From WLNJ01 sp037131165 (GTDB lineage: Bacteria > Actinomycetota > Thermoleophilia > Solirubrobacterales > Solirubrobacteraceae), in contig JBAXRO010000013.1 in assembly GCA_037131165.1 (NCBI GenBank), positions 1 to 39,138 on the forward strand: 39,138 bases of DNA, read 5' to 3'. The stretch's first letter is position 1. Every line of letters starts with the position of its first letter. The position numbers and the translations under genes were made by a program. Of this stretch, positions 24,413-32,188 are shown in pieces. A model generated the notes under the pieces. That model was not told the DNA's origin. It worked only from the letters and a program-made list of their open reading frames with translations, and searched no databases.

Positions 24413-24970
24413 TCAGCGGTCGTCGCGGTCCGGGTGGATCTCGTCGATCGTCGTCAGCGCGATGAACGGCGCACCGGCGGCGGCCTCGAGGGCCTGCGCT
24501 CCGCCGGCGAGGCGATCGCAGACGGCGATCACTCCGACGACCTCGTGGCCCGCAGCCTTGACGACTTCGATCGCCTTGACAGTCGAGCCGCCTGTCGTCA
24601 CGACGTCCTCGACCATCAGGCAACGCTCGCCCGGCTCGAGCGGCGGTCCCTCGATCTGGCGTCCGGCGCCGTGGTCCTTGGCTTCCTTGCGGACGAAGAA
24701 GGCCTTGACGTCCGCTCCGCCGGCCAGGGCCGCGCAGGCGATCGGATCGGCGCCCATGGTCATGCCGCCGACGGCCGTCGCACCAAGGCGCTCCGCCTCA
24801 GCGGCGACCAAGGCGCCCATCGCCTCGAACCCGCGCCGGCGCATGATCGCCCGCTTGGCATCAATCAGGTAGGTGGAAGTGCGGCCGCTCGCCAGCACGA
24901 AGTCGCCGAGCATCAGCGCGTGTTCGCGCAGCTCCTCAAGCAGGACTTCGCGTGGATCGTCGGACGCCAT
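24413..24970 (-). CDS. pyrE: Orotate phosphoribosyltransferase
   Basis: PyrE joins orotate and PRPP to orotidine-5'-phosphate in pyrimidine synthesis. The 185-residue protein has DFVLASGRTSTYLIDAKRA, the catalytic loop region FFVRKEAKDHGAGRQIEG with its lysines, and the PRPP motif CLMVEDVVTTGGSTVKAI. The 3' end runs towards the tRNA gene on the other strand. ATG 24970 has no Shine-Dalgarno; a promoter-like element lies immediately upstream. Confidence 0.95.
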   Translation of the reverse strand: MASDDPREVLLEELREHALMLGDFVLASGRTSTYLIDAKRAIMRRRGFEAMGALVAAEAERLGATAVGGMTMGADPIACAALAGGADVKAFFVRKEAKDHGAGRQIEGPPLEPGERCLMVEDVVTTGGSTVKAIEVVKAAGHEVVGVIAVCDRLAGGAQALEAAAGAPFIALTTIDEIHPDRDDR

Positions 24971-24979
24971 CGCGACGGC

Positions 24980-25009
24980 ATCCTACGCGGCCGGGCAGCG
25001 GCCGGTCAG
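24980..25009 (-). promoter_or_regulatory. Putative pyrE promoter, CTGACC-18-TAGGAT
   Basis: On the minus strand CTGACC (25009-25004) overlaps the stop codon of the L,D-transpeptidase gene. TAGGAT (24985-24980) follows after 18 bases and ends 9 bases before ATG 24970. The same -35 sequence also overlaps a stop codon at moaC. A terminator-like hairpin fills the spacer. Confidence 0.5.
24988..25004. terminator. GC hairpin after the L,D-transpeptidase gene
   Basis: CGGCCG (24988-24993) pairs with CGGCCG (24999-25004) around loop GGCAG. It starts two bases after the transpeptidase stop on the minus strand and has no T tract. It sits inside the spacer of the predicted pyrE promoter. Confidence 0.45.
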
Positions 25010-26001
25010 CGGTAGACGGTGATCCACTCGCCGATCCGGATCTTGTTGTAGATCCTGATCGCGTTCGGCACCCAAACCCTCAGGCACCCGTGGCTTGCCG
25101 GATACGTCGGCAACTCGGCGTAGCCGTGGATGGCGTAGCCGTTGTGGAAGTACATCGAATAGACCATTCCGTGGGAGTTGGTCCCCGGTTCACGCCTGTA
25201 GAAGCGATAGCTACCGAGAATGGTCGGAGTCGAGGGCTTGCCGGAGCTGGTCACGTGGACCTCGGTCGCCCGCTTCCCGTTGAAGAAGCCGATCACCTGG
25301 CGACTAAGGTCGGCCTCGACGTGGACGCCGAGGTCGGGGCGGCGCGCTCCCATCCGTCCCCTGCCCTGGTGGAGCAACCGGTAGATCGTCGGTGAGGCCG
25401 ATTCGATCCTGCTCATCCGATTGACCTTGCGGAAGGCGAGCACTGCCTTCCCCGTACCGGCCGAGTAAGTCTCCCCATAGGGAGACCAGTAGCCGAGGCG
25501 ACGGAGCATCGAGTGGAGCACTCCGACCCCCACTCCGCGCGAGCCGATGCGGTTGACCGCCGAATAGATCCTGATCGGGCGGATCAGGGCGCTGGCGGGA
25601 CCCATCACCGAGCTGCCGTCGTGAATCGCCCTCGCCGTGAGGCGGCCGGTCTTCCAGACCCGCATCCTGACGGTGAAGCGGCCCTTTCCTCCGCCGGCAT
25701 CGAGGAGCGGCACCGTCCTGACCCTGACCTTCGCTCCGTCGACGTAGACCCTGACCTTGATCTTCTGGTCCGGGGCATAGCTGCTGACGCGCCCGCTGAT
25801 CCTCAGCGCCTCGCCCGACAGCTGGTAGAGACGACTGCCGGTCGCGTAGGCACCGGTGCTCGAGGCCTTGATCGTGATCGGTGTGGGCGCCGCCGCCGAA
25901 GCGGGCTGGACGGCGAGCGCCTCAGCCGACAGCAGCAGGAGGAGGAGAAGGAGGGCCGCTGTCGCCGAGCGAATCGAGCTCGGGAGGTTGGCTGCCTTCA
26001 T
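25006..26001 (-). CDS. L,D-transpeptidase (YkuD) with peptidoglycan-binding domain
   Basis: The 331-residue protein has a signal peptide with a leucine run (ATAALLLLLLLLSAEALA) ending near ASA, and a beta-rich domain (about 40-145). A peptidoglycan-binding-like region follows (about 150-210, HSMLRRLGYWSPYGETYSAG). The C-terminal YkuD domain carries AIHGYAELPTYPASHGCLRV; the catalytic cysteine is C306, with H304 and G305. It would form 3-3 crosslinks or attach proteins to peptidoglycan outside the membrane. The first 80 bases overlap the 3' end of the CPBP gene in another frame, and its own promoter-like box lies within that gene. Confidence 0.92.
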   Translation of the reverse strand: MKAANLPSSIRSATAALLLLLLLLSAEALAVQPASAAAPTPITIKASSTGAYATGSRLYQLSGEALRISGRVSSYAPDQKIKVRVYVDGAKVRVRTVPLLDAGGGKGRFTVRMRVWKTGRLTARAIHDGSSVMGPASALIRPIRIYSAVNRIGSRGVGVGVLHSMLRRLGYWSPYGETYSAGTGKAVLAFRKVNRMSRIESASPTIYRLLHQGRGRMGARRPDLGVHVEADLSRQVIGFFNGKRATEVHVTSSGKPSTPTILGSYRFYRREPGTNSHGMVYSMYFHNGYAIHGYAELPTYPASHGCLRVWVPNAIRIYNKIRIGEWITVYR

Positions 26002-26827
26002 CGGACTCAGTGTAAGCGTGGCGAGTCAGACGGAGCGAGATGACGACCACCGACCCGACTGAGAAGACGAGCAGCGCCAGAACCCACACGCCAGCCAGCT
26101 TCTCGCCGACGCCGAAGGCGAGTGTGTTGTTCACGGCATGGACGACGATGCAAGGGATGAGCGAGCCTGTCGCGGCTCGCAGAAGGCAGAGGAACACCCC
26201 CAGCACCCCGAGCGGGACCGTCAGCAGTGGCGGTGAGCCTCCGAGGTGCAGGGCCCCGAACAGCGCGCCGGTGATCAGCGCCGCGAGGCCGAGTGGCATC
26301 CATCGCCAGAGGGTCGAGAAGAGGAAGCCGCGGAACAGGATCTCCTCGGCCAGCGGCGCGATCACCGTGATCAGGACGACGGTGCCGATCCACAGCCAGA
26401 CCGACTGGTCGATGCCGAGGTCGTCGAGGATGCTCTGTTTGCCGGACTTGCCGACGAGGGCCGTCCAGCCCGCGGTGAAGCCGATGAACGCGAGCCACGT
26501 GGCAACGCCGAGGAGGGTCGCTCGCCTGCGGCTGACCAGCGAGGGGACGAAGCCGAACCCTTGGAGCCTGAGCTTCCCCTCGGCGAGCTTCGCAGTGATG
26601 AATACGGACGCAACCATCGCCGCGTCTTGGACGACAGTGGCCGCGAGCTTGACGCCGGGCGAGCCGACCGAGAACTCCCGACCGGAGAGGGCGCCGAGCA
26701 CCGCCGCGGCAACGGAGACCACGCCCGCTCCGACGAGGGCAATCGAGATCCCGATCGCGATCGCCATCGCAATTCCCCACAGGGGCCAGTCGGGCAGTCG
26801 CGACCTCGTTGCGGAAACAGTGCCCAC
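25922..26827 (-). CDS. CPBP-family intramembrane glutamic endopeptidase
   Basis: The 301-residue polytopic protein has the three Abi/CPBP motifs: EEILFR (E161, E162, R166), FGALH (F190, H194) and HAVNN (H230, N234). All predicted catalytic residues are therefore present. Bacterial members are linked to prenyl-protein-type proteolysis or bacteriocin immunity; the substrate here is unknown. The frame is open to 27106, but that part overlaps the divergent PBP gene. GTG 26827 is the best start, though its GGAGGG is rather far upstream. The C-terminal 30 residues are Ser/Pro-rich and overlap the start of the L,D-transpeptidase gene. Confidence 0.85.
   Translation of the reverse strand: MGTVSATRSRLPDWPLWGIAMAIAIGISIALVGAGVVSVAAAVLGALSGREFSVGSPGVKLAATVVQDAAMVASVFITAKLAEGKLRLQGFGFVPSLVSRRRATLLGVATWLAFIGFTAGWTALVGKSGKQSILDDLGIDQSVWLWIGTVVLITVIAPLAEEILFRGFLFSTLWRWMPLGLAALITGALFGALHLGGSPPLLTVPLGVLGVFLCLLRAATGSLIPCIVVHAVNNTLAFGVGEKLAGVWVLALLVFSVGSVVVISLRLTRHAYTESDEGSQPPELDSLGDSGPPSPPPAAVG
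26009..26014 (-). promoter_or_regulatory. Putative -10 box (TACACT) of the L,D-transpeptidase gene
   Basis: On the minus strand TACACT ends 7 bases before ATG 26001, predicting a leaderless transcript. The box lies inside the coding sequence of the upstream CPBP gene. No clear -35 is seen. Confidence 0.45.
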
Positions 26828-26869
26828 AGGGGAAGGATCGCACCCTCCGAGCGAGAAGGAATCGGCGGG

Positions 26870-26875
26870 TAGACT
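26870..26875 (+). promoter_or_regulatory. Putative -10 box (TAGACT) upstream of the class A PBP
   Basis: TAGACT lies 4 bases before GTG 26880 and 46 before ATG 26922. Transcription would begin near 26882, which would make the GTG unusable and favours the ATG with a leader of about 40 bases. Confidence 0.4.
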
Positions 26876-26921
26876 TGGCGTGAGGAAGCGTCGGCCGAGG
26901 ACGCTCCGGAATGAACGACCA

Positions 26922-29093
26922 ATGAGCCGACTCGAGCGCAAACGCCGCCGTGCGCAACGCCGGGCACAGGGCCGCGGAGCACGCGTCGTGCTCGCCTTGG
27001 GCCTCGTCGCAACGCTCTCTGTCGCCGGCGTCCTGACCTGGGTCTTCGCCACCTCGGCCAAGACCCCGAACATCGACGAACTCAAGCCGGCCGAGCCGGG
27101 CGCCACTTCCGTGGTCTACGCAGCCGACGGCAGCCGGCTCGGGTTCATCGCGTCGTCGGTGCTGAGGACGCCGGTCCCCGGCGCCAAGATCCCGAAGGTG
27201 ATGGGCCAGGCGACCGTCGCGATCGAGGACCGCCGCTTCTACGCCCACCAGGGAGTGGACTACGTCGGCATCGCCCGCGCCGCCGTCCGCAACGCGACCT
27301 CCGGCAAGACGGTAGAAGGCGGTTCGACCCTGACGATGCAGCTGGCACGAAACCTCTACATCCCCAACGAGCGCAGCCGCAAGTCGATCGAGCGGAAGGT
27401 CCACGAGGCGAAGTGGGCGCTCGAGCTCGAGAAGAAGCACAGCAAGGACTGGATCCTCGATGAGTACATGAACGACGTCGCTTACGGAACCGTCGGCGGC
27501 CAGACCGCGGTCGGCGTGCAGGCGGCGGCACGGATGTTCTTCGACAAGCCGGTGACCGACCTCAACCTGCCCGAGGCTGCTCTGCTCGCAGGCCTGCCGC
27601 AGGCGCCTTCCGCCTACAACCCGTTCCTCAACCCGACCGGAGCCCGGGCGAGGCGATCCGAGGTTCTCGACTCAATGGTCAAGAGCGGCACGATCACCCA
27701 GGCGCAAGCGGACGAGGCCAAACAGGCACCGCTCGGAACGCGCAAGAACGGCTACTACACGACCCGCCGTGAGGGCTTCTTCTTCGACTACGTGATCCAG
27801 GAGCTCTACCGCGAGTACGGAGCCGCGACAGTGCGCAAGGGTGGCCTGAAGATCAACACGACGATCGTCCCGTCGCTGCAGGACGCCGGCCGGGCGGCGA
27901 TCTCGGGCCAACTCGGCCAGCCGGGCGACCCGGCTTCCGCCCTTGTCTCGATGGACCCGAAGAACGGGGCAATCAGGGCGATGGTCTCGTCTGCCGATTA
28001 CGGGCAGACGAAATTCAACTACGCAGCTCAAGGCCACCGCCAGCCAGGCTCCACCTTCAAGGTGATGGTGCTCGTCGCGGCCCTGCGCCAGGGAATGGAC
28101 CCGTACTCGACCACCTACCAGTCGAAGGAGCTGACACCCGGCTGGCTCGACGGCTACCCCGACTACGGCGTCAAGACCTACTCCCTCAGCTACAGCGGAT
28201 CGATGGACCTCGTCAGGGCGACACTCAGCTCGGACAACACGGTCTACGCGCAGCTCGACGCCGACGTGACACCGGAGGCGGTCCGGCAGACGGCATACGA
28301 CATGGGAATCAAGACGAAGCTCGACGCTCTTCCCGCTGAAGGACTGGGCGGCCTGACGATCGGCGTGTCGCCTCTGGAGATGGCGAATGCATACGGGACG
28401 CTCGCGAACGGCGGCACCCATGTCGAGCCGACCGCCATCACCCGGGTGACGTTCCCCGACGGACGGGTCGACAACCTCGGCAAGACCAAGACGAAGAAGG
28501 TGTTCAGCGACGGCATCGCTGCCAAGGCAACCGACATCCTCGAGCAGAACGTCCAGGGCGGCACGGGCACGGCGGCATCGATCGGTTGCCCGGCGGCCGG
28601 TAAGACCGGAACGACCAGCGACTACAAGGACGCCTGGTTCGTCGGCTACACGCCGAAGCTCTCGACGGCCGTCTGGGTCGGCTACCCGAACCCCCCGACG
28701 TCGATGTACTCGGTGCACGGGATCCAGGTCGCGGGTGGCACCTTCCCGGCACAGATCTGGCATGACTTCATGGTCGTTGCCAATGCCGGCAACTGCGACT
28801 CCTTCCCCCAACCGACCGAGCCCTTCCAGGGCCAGGCCTACTTCGGCGGCAAATCGTCGAGTGATTCGTACAACTCCGACGGGGGCAGCTACGACAGTGG
28901 TGGCAGCGACTCGACTCCGTCGAGGCCGAGAAGTCCGTACGAGCGACCCCGGGGCAATACCGGTGGTGGTGGCACCGGCGGTGGTGGCGGTGGCGGTGGC
29001 GGTGGCGGCACTGGTACCGGTGGCACTGGTGGCGGCGGCGGTGGCGGCACCGGCGGTGGTGGCGGTGGCGGTGGCGGAGCCGTCCCGGACTGA
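26922..29093 (+). CDS. Class A penicillin-binding protein (bifunctional transglycosylase/transpeptidase) with polyglycine tail
   Basis: The 723-residue protein has a basic cytoplasmic start and one TM anchor (about 22-44). A GT51 glycosyltransferase domain follows with catalytic E102 in VAIEDRRFYAHQGVD and GGSTLTMQLARNLY. The penicillin-binding transpeptidase domain has S377-T-F-K, S437-D-N and K561-T-G in GKTGTTSDYKDAWFVGY. It polymerises and crosslinks peptidoglycan outside the membrane. After residue about 620 it becomes Ser/Asp/Tyr-rich and then almost pure Gly/Thr (28962-29085). ATG 26922 (MSRLERKRRR) is chosen; GTG 26880 would add 14 basic residues. The longer frame back to 26040 is a shadow of the CPBP gene. 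Confidence 0.93.
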   Translation: MSRLERKRRRAQRRAQGRGARVVLALGLVATLSVAGVLTWVFATSAKTPNIDELKPAEPGATSVVYAADGSRLGFIASSVLRTPVPGAKIPKVMGQATVAIEDRRFYAHQGVDYVGIARAAVRNATSGKTVEGGSTLTMQLARNLYIPNERSRKSIERKVHEAKWALELEKKHSKDWILDEYMNDVAYGTVGGQTAVGVQAAARMFFDKPVTDLNLPEAALLAGLPQAPSAYNPFLNPTGARARRSEVLDSMVKSGTITQAQADEAKQAPLGTRKNGYYTTRREGFFFDYVIQELYREYGAATVRKGGLKINTTIVPSLQDAGRAAISGQLGQPGDPASALVSMDPKNGAIRAMVSSADYGQTKFNYAAQGHRQPGSTFKVMVLVAALRQGMDPYSTTYQSKELTPGWLDGYPDYGVKTYSLSYSGSMDLVRATLSSDNTVYAQLDADVTPEAVRQTAYDMGIKTKLDALPAEGLGGLTIGVSPLEMANAYGTLANGGTHVEPTAITRVTFPDGRVDNLGKTKTKKVFSDGIAAKATDILEQNVQGGTGTAASIGCPAAGKTGTTSDYKDAWFVGYTPKLSTAVWVGYPNPPTSMYSVHGIQVAGGTFPAQIWHDFMVVANAGNCDSFPQPTEPFQGQAYFGGKSSSDSYNSDGGSYDSGGSDSTPSRPRSPYERPRGNTGGGGTGGGGGGGGGGGTGTGGTGGGGGGGTGGGGGGGGGAVPD
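28962..29085 (+). repeat. GGT/GGC triplet tract encoding the PBP polyglycine tail
   Basis: About 124 bases consist mainly of GGT and GGC codons with occasional ACC/ACT, giving about 41 residues of Gly with isolated Thr. Irregular tandem triplets like this change length easily by slippage. The antisense open frame reading polyproline is a by-product. Confidence 0.85.
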
Positions 29094-29125
29094 TCCGTCC
29101 ACGACACCGGGGCGCTCTGGGCGCT

Positions 29126-29134
29126 TGCTACGGT
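29126..29134 (+). promoter_or_regulatory. Putative extended -10 (TGcTACGGT) for infA-thiL
   Basis: TG at 29126-29127 plus TACGGT at 29129-29134 forms an extended -10-like element. The predicted start near 29141 gives a leader of about 37 bases to GTG 29178, so this unit would not be leaderless, unlike most others here. Confidence 0.4.
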
Positions 29135-29177
29135 TCTCGCAACTCGGGAACCGCCCGGGAACAGCGAACGGAAACCT

Positions 29178-29408
29178 GTGGCCAAGGAAGAAAAAGTTGA
29201 AATGGAGGGCGAGGTCGTCGAGGCCCTGCCCAACGCGATGTTCCGAGTCAAGCTCGACAACGCACCAGAGGAGGCCGAGCCCGTTCTCGGTCACGTAGCC
29301 GGCAAGATGCGCCGCTTCAGGATCAGGATCAACCCGGGCGACCGGGTCAGGGTCGAACTTTCACCCTACGACCTGACCCGCGCCCGCATCGTCTACCGCC
29401 ACCGCTGA
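29178..29408 (+). CDS. infA: Translation initiation factor IF-1
   Basis: The 76-residue OB-fold protein is clearly IF-1: VEALPNAMFRVKLDN, HVAGKMRR and DRVRVELSPYDLTRARIVYR are conserved. It binds the ribosomal A site during initiation. Relative to typical bacterial IF-1 it has about four extra residues in the loop after MFRVKLDN (APEEAEPV where GHKV is usual). It lies beside thiL instead of in the ribosomal-protein cluster where infA normally sits, so a second copy may exist elsewhere. The GTG start has only a weak GGAA upstream. thiL follows after 19 bases. Confidence 0.93.
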   Translation: MAKEEKVEMEGEVVEALPNAMFRVKLDNAPEEAEPVLGHVAGKMRRFRIRINPGDRVRVELSPYDLTRARIVYRHR

Positions 29409-29427
29409 GCGACCCGCTGGAGGACTG

Positions 29428-30420
29428 GTGCGCGAGCTCGAACTGCTCGACGCGCTCAGGGACCTGCTGACAGGTCCACCCGAGTCGATCCTGACTTGGA
29501 TTGGCGACGACTGCGCAGTGGTCGCCCTGCAGGGCGGCGTCTCGGTGACAAGCGTCGACTGGACGGTGATGGGCGTCCACGCCGACGAGCGGTTCTTCGA
29601 CCATTCGGCCTTCGGCTCCCGAGCGGTTCTCGGAGCGATCTCCGACCTCGCGGCAATGGGCGCGCGCCCGAGCGAGGTCTACCTCGCCCTGATGCTCGCC
29701 CGAGGGACCACCGCCGAACAAGCGGCGGCCCTGCTCCGAGGTGCCGATTCCGCAGCTACGCAGTGCGGGGCGACCATCGCCGGCGGTGACCTGACCTCCG
29801 GTCCGGTCACCTCGGCCTCGGTGACCGTGGTCGGCCATGCCGCCGACGAGAGCGCCCTCGTGCGCCGGGACGGTGCGCAAGAGGGCCAGCTGATCGGGGT
29901 GACCGGCTCGCTCGGCGGTTCGGGAGCGGGACTGAGAGTCCTCCGCGGGGCAGCCGGCCCACGGGAGCTCGCCGGTCGCCACCTCAGGCCGACACCGCGA
30001 CTGGCCGAGGGTGAAGCACTCGCCGCCGTGGGGGCCGCGGCGATGATCGACCTCTCCGATGGCCTCGCCACCGACGCTGGCCATGTCGGCAGGGCGAGCG
30101 GCGTCCTGATGGAGATCGACTCCGCAACGCTCCCCCTCGCCGAAGGACTCGAGCAGGTCGCGTCAGTCGAGGGCTTCGATCCCCGACTCTTCGCCTCCAC
30201 GGCCGGCGAGGACTTCGAACTGCTCTTCTGCATCTCGGCCGAGCTGGCAGATGACGCGGAAGCGGCCGCAGCTCCGACGCCGATCACCTGGATCGGGCGA
30301 ACGGTCGCCGGCGATCCCGGCTGCGCGATCGACGGGCGCCGGGACCTCGCCGGCTGGGAGCACTCGTTCGAGGCGAACGGCGATCAGCCGGTTCCGCCGA
30401 GCGAACCCGGGCCCGCGTAG
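29428..30420 (+). CDS. thiL: Thiamine-monophosphate kinase
   Basis: ThiL phosphorylates thiamine monophosphate to the active cofactor. The 330-residue protein has the metal/nucleotide motifs WIGDDCAVV, SVDWTVMGVHAD, RAVLGAISDLAAMGA, the IDLSDGLATD segment and TAGEDFELLF (family SGGEDYELLF). GTG 29428 has GGAGG at 29419-29423, four bases upstream, a little close. No thiamine riboswitch-like structure is visible, so control is probably through the infA promoter. The 3' end overlaps the convergent M28-like gene by 37 bases. Confidence 0.94.
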   Translation: MRELELLDALRDLLTGPPESILTWIGDDCAVVALQGGVSVTSVDWTVMGVHADERFFDHSAFGSRAVLGAISDLAAMGARPSEVYLALMLARGTTAEQAAALLRGADSAATQCGATIAGGDLTSGPVTSASVTVVGHAADESALVRRDGAQEGQLIGVTGSLGGSGAGLRVLRGAAGPRELAGRHLRPTPRLAEGEALAAVGAAAMIDLSDGLATDAGHVGRASGVLMEIDSATLPLAEGLEQVASVEGFDPRLFASTAGEDFELLFCISAELADDAEAAAAPTPITWIGRTVAGDPGCAIDGRRDLAGWEHSFEANGDQPVPPSEPGPA

Positions 30421-32102
30421 CTCACGGGGCCCCGGGTCGTCACCACGGCTTCCGGCTCCGGGCGCGGCTGGAACGAGAGGATCGCCACCGAGACGAACAG
30501 GGCGGCGAACAGGGTCGTGATCAAGACGCCGCCGACCCCAGCGGAGCCGCCGGCGAAGACGAGGGCGAGCATCCATGCGATCTGCAGCGGACCGGTGGAA
30601 AAATCGGCTGCGAGAAAGCCGATTACGACGAGCAGGGGAACTGCCGTTGCGACCAGCACGAGGGCGGAGATCCTGCGGGAGGGAGCGCGAGCCGGATCGG
30701 CGAGCCAAGGACCGAGATGCACGAACGGCATCAGCAGCAGGGCGGTCAACGGGTCGCGGAACGCGACAACACCTGCGGCGATCGCCGCGACCAGCATCAA
30801 GCCGGCCGGGCTTCCAGGCCCCGGCTCGGCAGTCCGACCGGGGGCCTTGAGGGCAACCGGCCTCAAGACCAGCCACCCGAAGGCCAGCGCGATCGGAACG
30901 CCGATGACCGCGGGCCAGGAGACCGGCACCGCCCCGGGCGGAGCCGTGGCCCCGGGAGCCCCGGGGATCATCCCGACGGACGCCGCAAACAGGAGCCACA
31001 GGCAGCCGAGCAGGAACGCCGGCCACGGCGACAGCAACCAGAAGGTCGGCTCGAGGACCGCCACCTTCCTGCGCCTCCCCCTTGCCAAACCGTCCACTCC
31101 GGTCACGAGGGCCGAGAGGACGGCCATCGCGGCAATCAGCTGGATGGTCCACTCCGGCAGCTCGCGGTCCCTCAGCGGCAGCGCACCGGAGTTGCGGCCC
31201 GGCCAAGCGGCCGGAGCCCCGTCGAGCACCCCGGCGACCCGCAGGGCCGCCCGACCGAAGGAATCGAACAGCGGGCCGGCATCGGCTTGCGGGTCGGCCC
31301 CTCGCTCCCCGGACGAACTCATCGTCACCGCCGGGAACCCCTCGGCCACCAGCGGACCCTGCGGAGTGGTCGTTATCGGCAGCGCCAGCCGCAGGGCCCT
31401 GTCGAGGAACCCGTTACTCGTCTTGGCAAACCCCGTCTCGGCCGCGATCGCAGCCGCGACCGACCGCTCGAGTGCCACCGGAGCGGCCGTTGCCCTCAAC
31501 TGGGCCCAGGGGACCGAGTAGGGAACCGACAGGCGAGTGCCACTGAGATCCCCGAGGACGAGGGTCGCCACGGGCGGCTCGCCACCGGGCTTCCATTCAG
31601 CCAGCGCTCCTCCCGGTCCGGCTCCGGTCGAGACGAACTCGACGGAGCGGGCGAGAGTACGTCCACCGATCGCGCGGCCGAGCTCGAGCAGCGCGGCCGA
31701 GCCGGTCAGGCCGGCATTTCCCTTGCCGGGCGAGAACCTGTCGGCGGCGATGACGACCCGCCGCTCGGAGAACCCGGTCCTCGTCGCCCGAACGATCGTC
31801 GTCTCCCTGTCCCCCGCGACTGTCGGCGACTCGGCACGCTCGATCGACACCTTGAGGCCGGCTGAGCGGAATCGGTCGGCGACAAGCCTGGCCGCCTGTT
31901 CGTCGCCGGCGCTGCCCGGGGCGCGATCGGGGATCGCAGCAAGGGCACGCAGGTCGGCATTGGCCGCTGCGGCGTCGAATGCATCCGGTGCCAGGGCTGC
32001 GCTCCGAGGCAGGATCGAGGGCCTCAGCGAGAAGGCCGTCAGGACGAGGGCGGGCAGGACGAGCAAGACCAACGAGACCCTGTGAAGCCGTCGATCGAGC
32101 AC
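30384..32102 (-). CDS. M28-like peptidase-fold membrane protein lacking metal ligands
   Basis: The 572-residue protein has one N-terminal TM (about 8-26), an extracytoplasmic domain (about 40-310) and then about six to seven TM helices. The soluble domain follows the M28 aminopeptidase pattern: APGSAGDEQAARLVADRFRS, RRVVIAADRFSPG, GLTGSAALLELGRAI and SVEFVSTGAG. The zinc ligands appear lost. The His of the usual AHxD is Ala (only D121 remains), DDNASG is replaced by AGLTG, and the EE pair by GA. So it is probably a non-catalytic homologue; its role is unknown. Its GTG start has a -10-like box 6 bases upstream. It diverges from the TreT-like gene. Confidence 0.78.
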   Translation of the reverse strand: MLDRRLHRVSLVLLVLPALVLTAFSLRPSILPRSAALAPDAFDAAAANADLRALAAIPDRAPGSAGDEQAARLVADRFRSAGLKVSIERAESPTVAGDRETTIVRATRTGFSERRVVIAADRFSPGKGNAGLTGSAALLELGRAIGGRTLARSVEFVSTGAGPGGALAEWKPGGEPPVATLVLGDLSGTRLSVPYSVPWAQLRATAAPVALERSVAAAIAAETGFAKTSNGFLDRALRLALPITTTPQGPLVAEGFPAVTMSSSGERGADPQADAGPLFDSFGRAALRVAGVLDGAPAAWPGRNSGALPLRDRELPEWTIQLIAAMAVLSALVTGVDGLARGRRRKVAVLEPTFWLLSPWPAFLLGCLWLLFAASVGMIPGAPGATAPPGAVPVSWPAVIGVPIALAFGWLVLRPVALKAPGRTAEPGPGSPAGLMLVAAIAAGVVAFRDPLTALLLMPFVHLGPWLADPARAPSRRISALVLVATAVPLLVVIGFLAADFSTGPLQIAWMLALVFAGGSAGVGGVLITTLFAALFVSVAILSFQPRPEPEAVVTTRGPVSYAGPGSLGGTG

Positions 32103-32108
32103 TCCGGC

Positions 32109-32114
32109 AGCCTA
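32109..32114 (-). promoter_or_regulatory. Putative -10 box (TAGGCT) of the M28-like gene
   Basis: On the minus strand TAGGCT ends 6 bases before GTG 32102, predicting a transcript that starts at the codon. No clear -35 is visible. Confidence 0.42.
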
Positions 32115-32176
32115 ACCCGCAGAACCCAGACGGCAGGAGCGCGGGTGACGATTTCCGCGGGCGGGACCGATGCGGG

Positions 32177-32182
32177 TATGTT
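32177..32182 (+). promoter_or_regulatory. Putative -10 box (TATGTT) of the GT4-GT20 operon
   Basis: TATGTT ends 6 bases before ATG 32189, predicting a leaderless message. There is no Shine-Dalgarno. It is divergent from the M28-like promoter 63 bases away. Confidence 0.47.
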
Positions 32183-32188
32183 CCCCTC

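Noticed and set aside
26880..26882. GTG start for the PBP
   Set aside because: It lies only four bases after the -10-like box, so transcription would probably begin within the codon. ATG 26922 is preferred, although the GTG cannot be excluded.
26040..26921. Long N-terminal extension of the class A PBP
   Set aside because: It lies antisense to the conserved CPBP protease gene; PBP homology and the TM anchor start only after ATG 26922.
28889..29260. Minus-strand polyproline frame opposite the PBP tail
   Set aside because: It is the antisense of GGT/GGC glycine codons, has no supporting start context, and disappears outside the tract.
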